From Paragonimus westermani (Eukaryota > Platyhelminthes > Trematoda > Plagiorchiida > Troglotrematidae), in assembly GCA_008508345.1 (NCBI GenBank), contig QNGE01001015.1, positions 132,125-196,124 of the forward strand: a DNA stretch of 64,000 bases, read 5' to 3'. Shown here one piece after another: positions 59,816 to 64,000 of this stretch. The position numbers were made by a program, and so were the translations under genes. The notes beneath the pieces are model-generated. The model saw nothing but the letters and a program-made list of their open reading frames with translations, did no database searches and was not told the origin of the DNA. Each line of letters begins with the position of its first letter. Within the stretch, counting starts at the first letter, position 1.

Positions 59816-61647
59816 GTTAACCGCTCCAAGCCGACCAACTAACGAGTGGTGGTCGCAACAGTCAAACTTCAACCCTGACCTCAATGGCCTGATTGCGAGC
59901 AGATCTCTAAACCAATCACCATCATCAGCGGTGACTCGTGGCTTGAATAGGTTAACCCGGTTGTTTGGACTTTCATGCTCAATTATACGGAACAACGGCA
60001 ACTTGTTTTCCTTTATTCGATCTTCTAAATTTTGTCTCAAATTTTGCGAACACTTAATTGTATTATCCTGATGAAGAATTGTCGAAAACAGTTGTTTGTC
60101 ACTTTTGTCTTCGAAGAAGAAGGTCGCAAAAGTCCCGATCGAAAAGTCAAAAACTCGTTTGGATAAGTGGTCCCCGTAGGAGAAAACCAATGAGGTGCAC
60201 TTTACCTGTTCCAATTCGAAATCTCAACGCACCGTCTTCGAATTCGCTTTATGACTGAATCATGGTGAATTTAGACTGAGTTTATTCCGGTAACATCAAA
60301 GGAGATCCCTCAACTCCGATGCAAAGTTCTAGGTCTTTGCAAACTTATCAATCCAATCTGTTCCAGAAATTTCCGATCAGATTTATATGAGGACTGCGGG
60401 CTATTTAGCAAAATGCATGGAATCTGAACAGGAGGAAACACACTCTCTTGTGATGTGAGACGCCCTTATTATGGCATAGGTTTGTTCCGTCACTCATTTG
60501 AAGCGATAAACGATAATAAAACATTATCTATTGTGCTGACAAAATGATGCACCTTTTGTTCATTGTTCGTGATAGCTAACTCGCTTATTCGTCGTTCTAT
60601 AAACACTCTAGTCACTGAACTTCGTCGAATGATACACCTCGTCTTTTTCGAATCATCAGGACAAAGTAGACACCGCACTAAAATGCTCATAGGAGAGGTT
60701 TCTATCTATCGTAAACCACGTGAGATATGTGTGTGTCATAGACGATAACTTTCCACATCCCTGTTAGTCACCAAGAGACATTTTACAGTGTGTGAATTAG
60801 GCGTCCTTACAGATGAAATGCACTGAAGGGTGTAAGGAAGCTGTTTTGCCAATGACGCCACGGTTTCGCTCACAGCTCAGTTCTTTGTTTACAAGATATG
60901 TATGCCTTGATGTTGAACGCTCTGAATGTAGACAGTTGCTATAAGCAGATACGTTCCCTCCTTTTCACTTCTTTTCTTGGCCGAGATTTTTTTTCTTGGC
61001 ATCAGGGCTTTATGACAGTTAAGCATCAACGGGAACCATTGGTATGTCGCTTTCTCTGATGGTGATGATGACAGAAACCAAACCCAAGGAATCGCCTACG
61101 AAAGCAAACGAGATGGTACAACTGGACGATACGGCTAGCCCAGGACAAAACCCTGTCTGCCTCCTGAGTTGCAGTGAATCGATGAAGTATAGGGCACGCC
61201 AGAATTTCAGTAATGACTGAGGTCAAGCTGATTTCCTTATGGTATTCAAAACAGCCCCAGACTCCATTCTTGAGTATGCGAACTATTATTATCAAGTGGA
61301 CCCAGCAGAAAAGAAATCTCCCAGACAGACAGTCACCTTAGACTGAAACGGACAGGCTGAAATGTACAGAGGCGAGATTATCTGTAGACTGCTAGGTGTC
61401 TCCATGGCTTTGCTGTGGAGCGCACATATTTCAGTGGTGATCGTCAGAGAATGAATCATATGCAACACCTAGCGTGAGTGAATTGTGTAGGCGACCACCA
61501 GCTAGCATGCCCGGTTTATTCATTCAACCAATTATTTTAGGGACAAGCTTTCAGCACTAACTAACAAACTCAATAAATGAACCAAAGCAGACATCCCAGA
61601 AAAAAGGAGAAAAGACTAAAACGTCTCGACCTACAGTCACTACACAC
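59816..61647. other. No feature recognised (intronic)
   Basis: A 176-codon minus-strand ORF (59684-60214) is open, but its N-terminal two thirds show no domain. Its last part overlaps the Penelope-like fragment in another frame. Nothing else recognised. Confidence 0.35.
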
Positions 61648-62029
61648 CTGTCAAGGCGTGGATCATTGAAGTGGTCGTGTCCGTTGAACGGAGAAGTTGG
61701 TGCTCAAAATTCTCGGCCGCCTCACTGATAAGCACATCGTCATCATTGCTCCAAGATTCGATGGCCGTGGAATCTGACGAAAGCGGCGGAGCGCTCGTGT
61801 CCCAAACGGATTCTGAATGATTCACAGACAACGGACCAGCCGCGTTTACAGGTAAACGCCTTTCTGGGTCTGACAAAGCAGTGGGGTCCAACGGACGCGG
61901 TTGGGTCACACGTGGAAACCAAGTGGGTAGTGAGCCATCATCTAGGAGGGAAACGTTTAATTTCCGAGCTAGTAAGAGACCCAACTGATGCATCAGTTGG
62001 TGTGGGTGACTTTCCAGCAACTCATCTAC
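61648..62029 (-). CDS. RMI1: RMI1, upstream visible exon: end of the N-terminal OB-fold and linker
   Basis: A 382-bp minus-strand exon with acceptor ggacgtttcag (ends 62030) and donor ACAG|gtgtgt (exon ends 61648). It starts in phase 0 and ends in phase 1, as the next exon at 51556 requires; the split codon would be G+AA (Glu). It begins VDELLESHPHQLMHQLGLLL, which resembles the stretch right after the N-terminal OB-fold of RMI1, and continues as an acidic, Ser/Pro-rich linker (DDDVLISEAAENFEHQLL). The earlier exons carrying the N-terminal OB-fold, which binds TOP3A in other animals, were not found between 62030 and 64000. The plus-strand 111-codon ORF overlapping it (61912-62247) is probably a shadow. 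With the other exons this gives about 418 residues of RMI1. Confidence 0.7.
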
Positions 62030-64000
62030 CTGAAACGTCCAAATCAGAAGAATATTACGGAGACTTGGAGAAAGAGGTTAGTCATTTGAAACATGTTAAA
62101 TTCCAGTGGATAACGTCAGGACCGATCGAATTTGTCCTTCCTACAGAGAGAACCAGTCTTCGAAGTGATCTAAAAACAGCAAGAAATGCTCCATTGCATC
62201 TAGATAGTGTTTTGGTAGTAGGAAAATGTCAGACAGCTTGGCACTAAAAAACAAACAGACACAAATTAACTGTCCTTTGGTTGCCTTTGCCGGTACATTG
62301 TAGATGCCTGCTGGATGAATTCAAGGTCGGGAATGACTGAAAAACACCTTCACAAAGAAAAGTAGTAGCAGTTGGACACATCGTGTATCATTCCTGAACG
62401 AAATAACTCTAGCTTCTTCCCTTTTTTCCCTCTTCTCCCCTCCCCCTCATCATCATCAGCGTCACCTTCAACACCCTCGTCATCCTCAGGACGTAAAACC
62501 TACTAATAATTTGTGTGCACGATATCATCTTGTGAATCCTATCGTTTACTAGAACTAGGCGTATGCATTACTGCATACGTTTCCAGTGTCGACCGCCCTC
62601 GGAGCAGGTTCGACACCACATGGTGCGTAGGGCTGCTCATAGCCCACTCATATAAACGGACTAGCGGGAGGATGGCATCCAACAAAAGACTACATGAAAA
62701 CCAACTGAAGAACATCGTCGCAGGATTGTCTTATTCAGAATATAAAGCTTGAAAAATAAGGTCAACGACATACGTACTGTCCAGTTCCCAATGAGCCCCC
62801 TCAACTGTGGGCGCATGCGCTCACCTGGTCCAACTGGCGAGCAAAACCAAATGGAAAGATGTTCGTACTCATTATGAGAATAGCTAGAGATGCGCTTGGG
62901 TGTTGAACGCGGCGGACCCTTTAACATAAGTTGGTTCAAGATGCACAACGGCGAAGGCCAATCGATGCGCTGTAACTTATTAACTAACCTGCGCTTATGT
63001 ATGGTGCAACCGCTAACGTGTGGTGCGGAGTTAGTGAGACGCATTCGAGTATGCAGAAGCATCAAATCTACTAGAGGTGCTCATCGTGTTGGAAAGATGG
63101 AGTAGTTATTCCGGTCCTTAAGGGGGTACAAGGTGCCGATAGTGAGAGCAAAAAGAAAAAACGACCGACCTTGGGGTGTCAGTCTCTTGGAGAGACGCTC
63201 TAACGGAACCACAACGATAAATGGGAGCTGACAGCAGTCAGTGCGTCGAGACGATTGCTAGTTGTGAAAACGTAAGTATGGGTCAAAGAACTGAATACTT
63301 GGTCACATATGCGGTGAGTTCTGCTAGTCTATTTGCATAATATTGCTTTCAATAGCAAATACCTTCATTATATGGATAATCCCGGTTCAACTATTGGCAG
63401 CATGAATGTCCCCTCAGAGCGAACGGGTTTGGTAAATAATGTCGAGGTTCGCCTCAGCATATACCTACATCTGAGGGTTGGTATGCATGGCTTTTCAATT
63501 TAGAACTACGACCAACAATCCTGATGATTCGGTACACTACTGGCTGTAAACACAACACAGATCAGTGGTTTAAACCAGACTTCAAGTTGGAAACCCATCA
63601 AGCAGTAAGTTGGCAAACGTAGTAAATGACTAAACTAACTGTAGAGGATAACAGCTCGACGCCACACTTACGTAAACCATTCTCTCGGCCATTTTCGTAG
63701 GGAGAAAGTAAAAGTTCTGTTTCTTAAAGCAAACCCGGGGCTACAACACATGGTTGGTGAAATTCATTCCAGATTAACCCGTCACACTGATCAGAGTCAG
63801 ATAACGTCAAGCACAAGTCAGTATAATCGGCTTATGCTGAACCGCTTGTGGATGCACTCCTACACCGCAGTTCCAGCATGAGGCTGAAGATCACAGAGTA
63901 TATGAAAAAGATGGGACCCACCAACTAAGTTCCATCAAGCCGAATCACAGGAGCGTTGCCATGGTTTGTCAGTATGCTCTTACTCATTAACTGACAGGAA
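62030..64000. other. No gene recognised; presumably more RMI1 intron
   Basis: Contains a pyrimidine-rich tract (62416-62482) with a short catcatcatc run. A 134-codon minus-strand ORF (62661-63065) has no recognisable domain. No exon of the RMI1 N-terminal domain was seen on the minus strand. Confidence 0.4.

Larger units (their letters stand above)
51557..61647 (-). other. RMI1 intron between the first and second visible exons (10,091 bp)
   Basis: Bounded by donor gtgtgt at 61647 and acceptor cctcctcag at 51557. It contains a SINE-like repeat (56785-57045), a TTTA microsatellite, a C homopolymer of 11 (56257-56267), a short hairpin (58358-58400) and two partial Penelope-like elements on the gene's own strand. 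The 132-codon plus-strand ORF at 53535-53933 overlaps a 109-codon minus-strand ORF and was not recognised. The remaining sequence is unassigned. Confidence 0.65.

Noticed and set aside
59684..60214. 176-codon minus-strand ORF as a Penelope-like reverse transcriptase
   Set aside because: I could not find the conserved RT blocks. Only the neighbouring frame near 59625-59770 shows Penelope-like similarity.
61912..62247. 111-codon plus-strand ORF opposite the RMI1 exon
   Set aside because: Best explained as an antisense shadow of the exon plus chance extension; no motif.
1..64000. CRISPR arrays, rRNA, bacterial operons or phage genes
   Set aside because: No regularly spaced direct repeats, rRNA motifs or clustered intact ORFs were seen; the content is animal genomic.

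Overview
This window looks like repeat-rich genomic DNA from an animal, most plausibly a digenean flatworm (trematode). There are no bacterial-style operons or long intact ORFs. The only host gene I recognise has small exons separated by 9-10 kb introns with clean GT..AG borders. The rest is littered with decayed retroelements (Ty3/gypsy, two LINE families, Penelope-like elements) and tRNA-derived SINEs. The phylum is inferred from this retroelement mix and intron style, not proven.

Layout. 1-8 kb: no gene recognised; a few SINE-like repeats and a 77-base assembly gap. 8.0-16.8 kb: a transposon cluster on the minus strand. A LINE (copy A) is split into a 3' part (8033-9945) and a 5' part (about 13511-15258) by a degenerate plus-strand Ty3/gypsy element (about 9946-13024 recognisable). 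A second, 5'-truncated copy of the same LINE family (copy B, 15259 to about 16700) abuts copy A head to tail. 17-37 kb: mostly unassignable sequence with SINE copies, a fold-back inverted repeat interrupted by an insert (20076-20939), a repeat of about 1 kb (21268-22340) that recurs at 44205-45480, and a hammerhead-ribozyme-like motif (26093-26141). 37.9-39.2 kb: a Penelope-like element with reverse transcriptase and GIY-YIG endonuclease remnants, followed by a second hammerhead-like motif.

41.6-62.0 kb: a minus-strand host gene identified as RMI1 (RecQ-mediated genome instability protein 1, the OB-fold subunit of the BLM-TOP3A-RMI complex). Three exons are visible (61648-62029, 51015-51556, 41628-41960). 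Their splice phases fit one another (0/1, 1/0, 0/stop). The N-terminal exons must lie beyond the right end of the window. Its two introns carry a LINE endonuclease fragment, the second copy of the 1-kb repeat, SINEs and two partial Penelope-like elements.

I did not find a convincing new biological system. The best leads are the RMI1 gene structure, the two hammerhead-like motifs, the nested transposon, the repeat pair with a sharp identity gradient, and the interrupted fold-back element. All alignments were made by eye.
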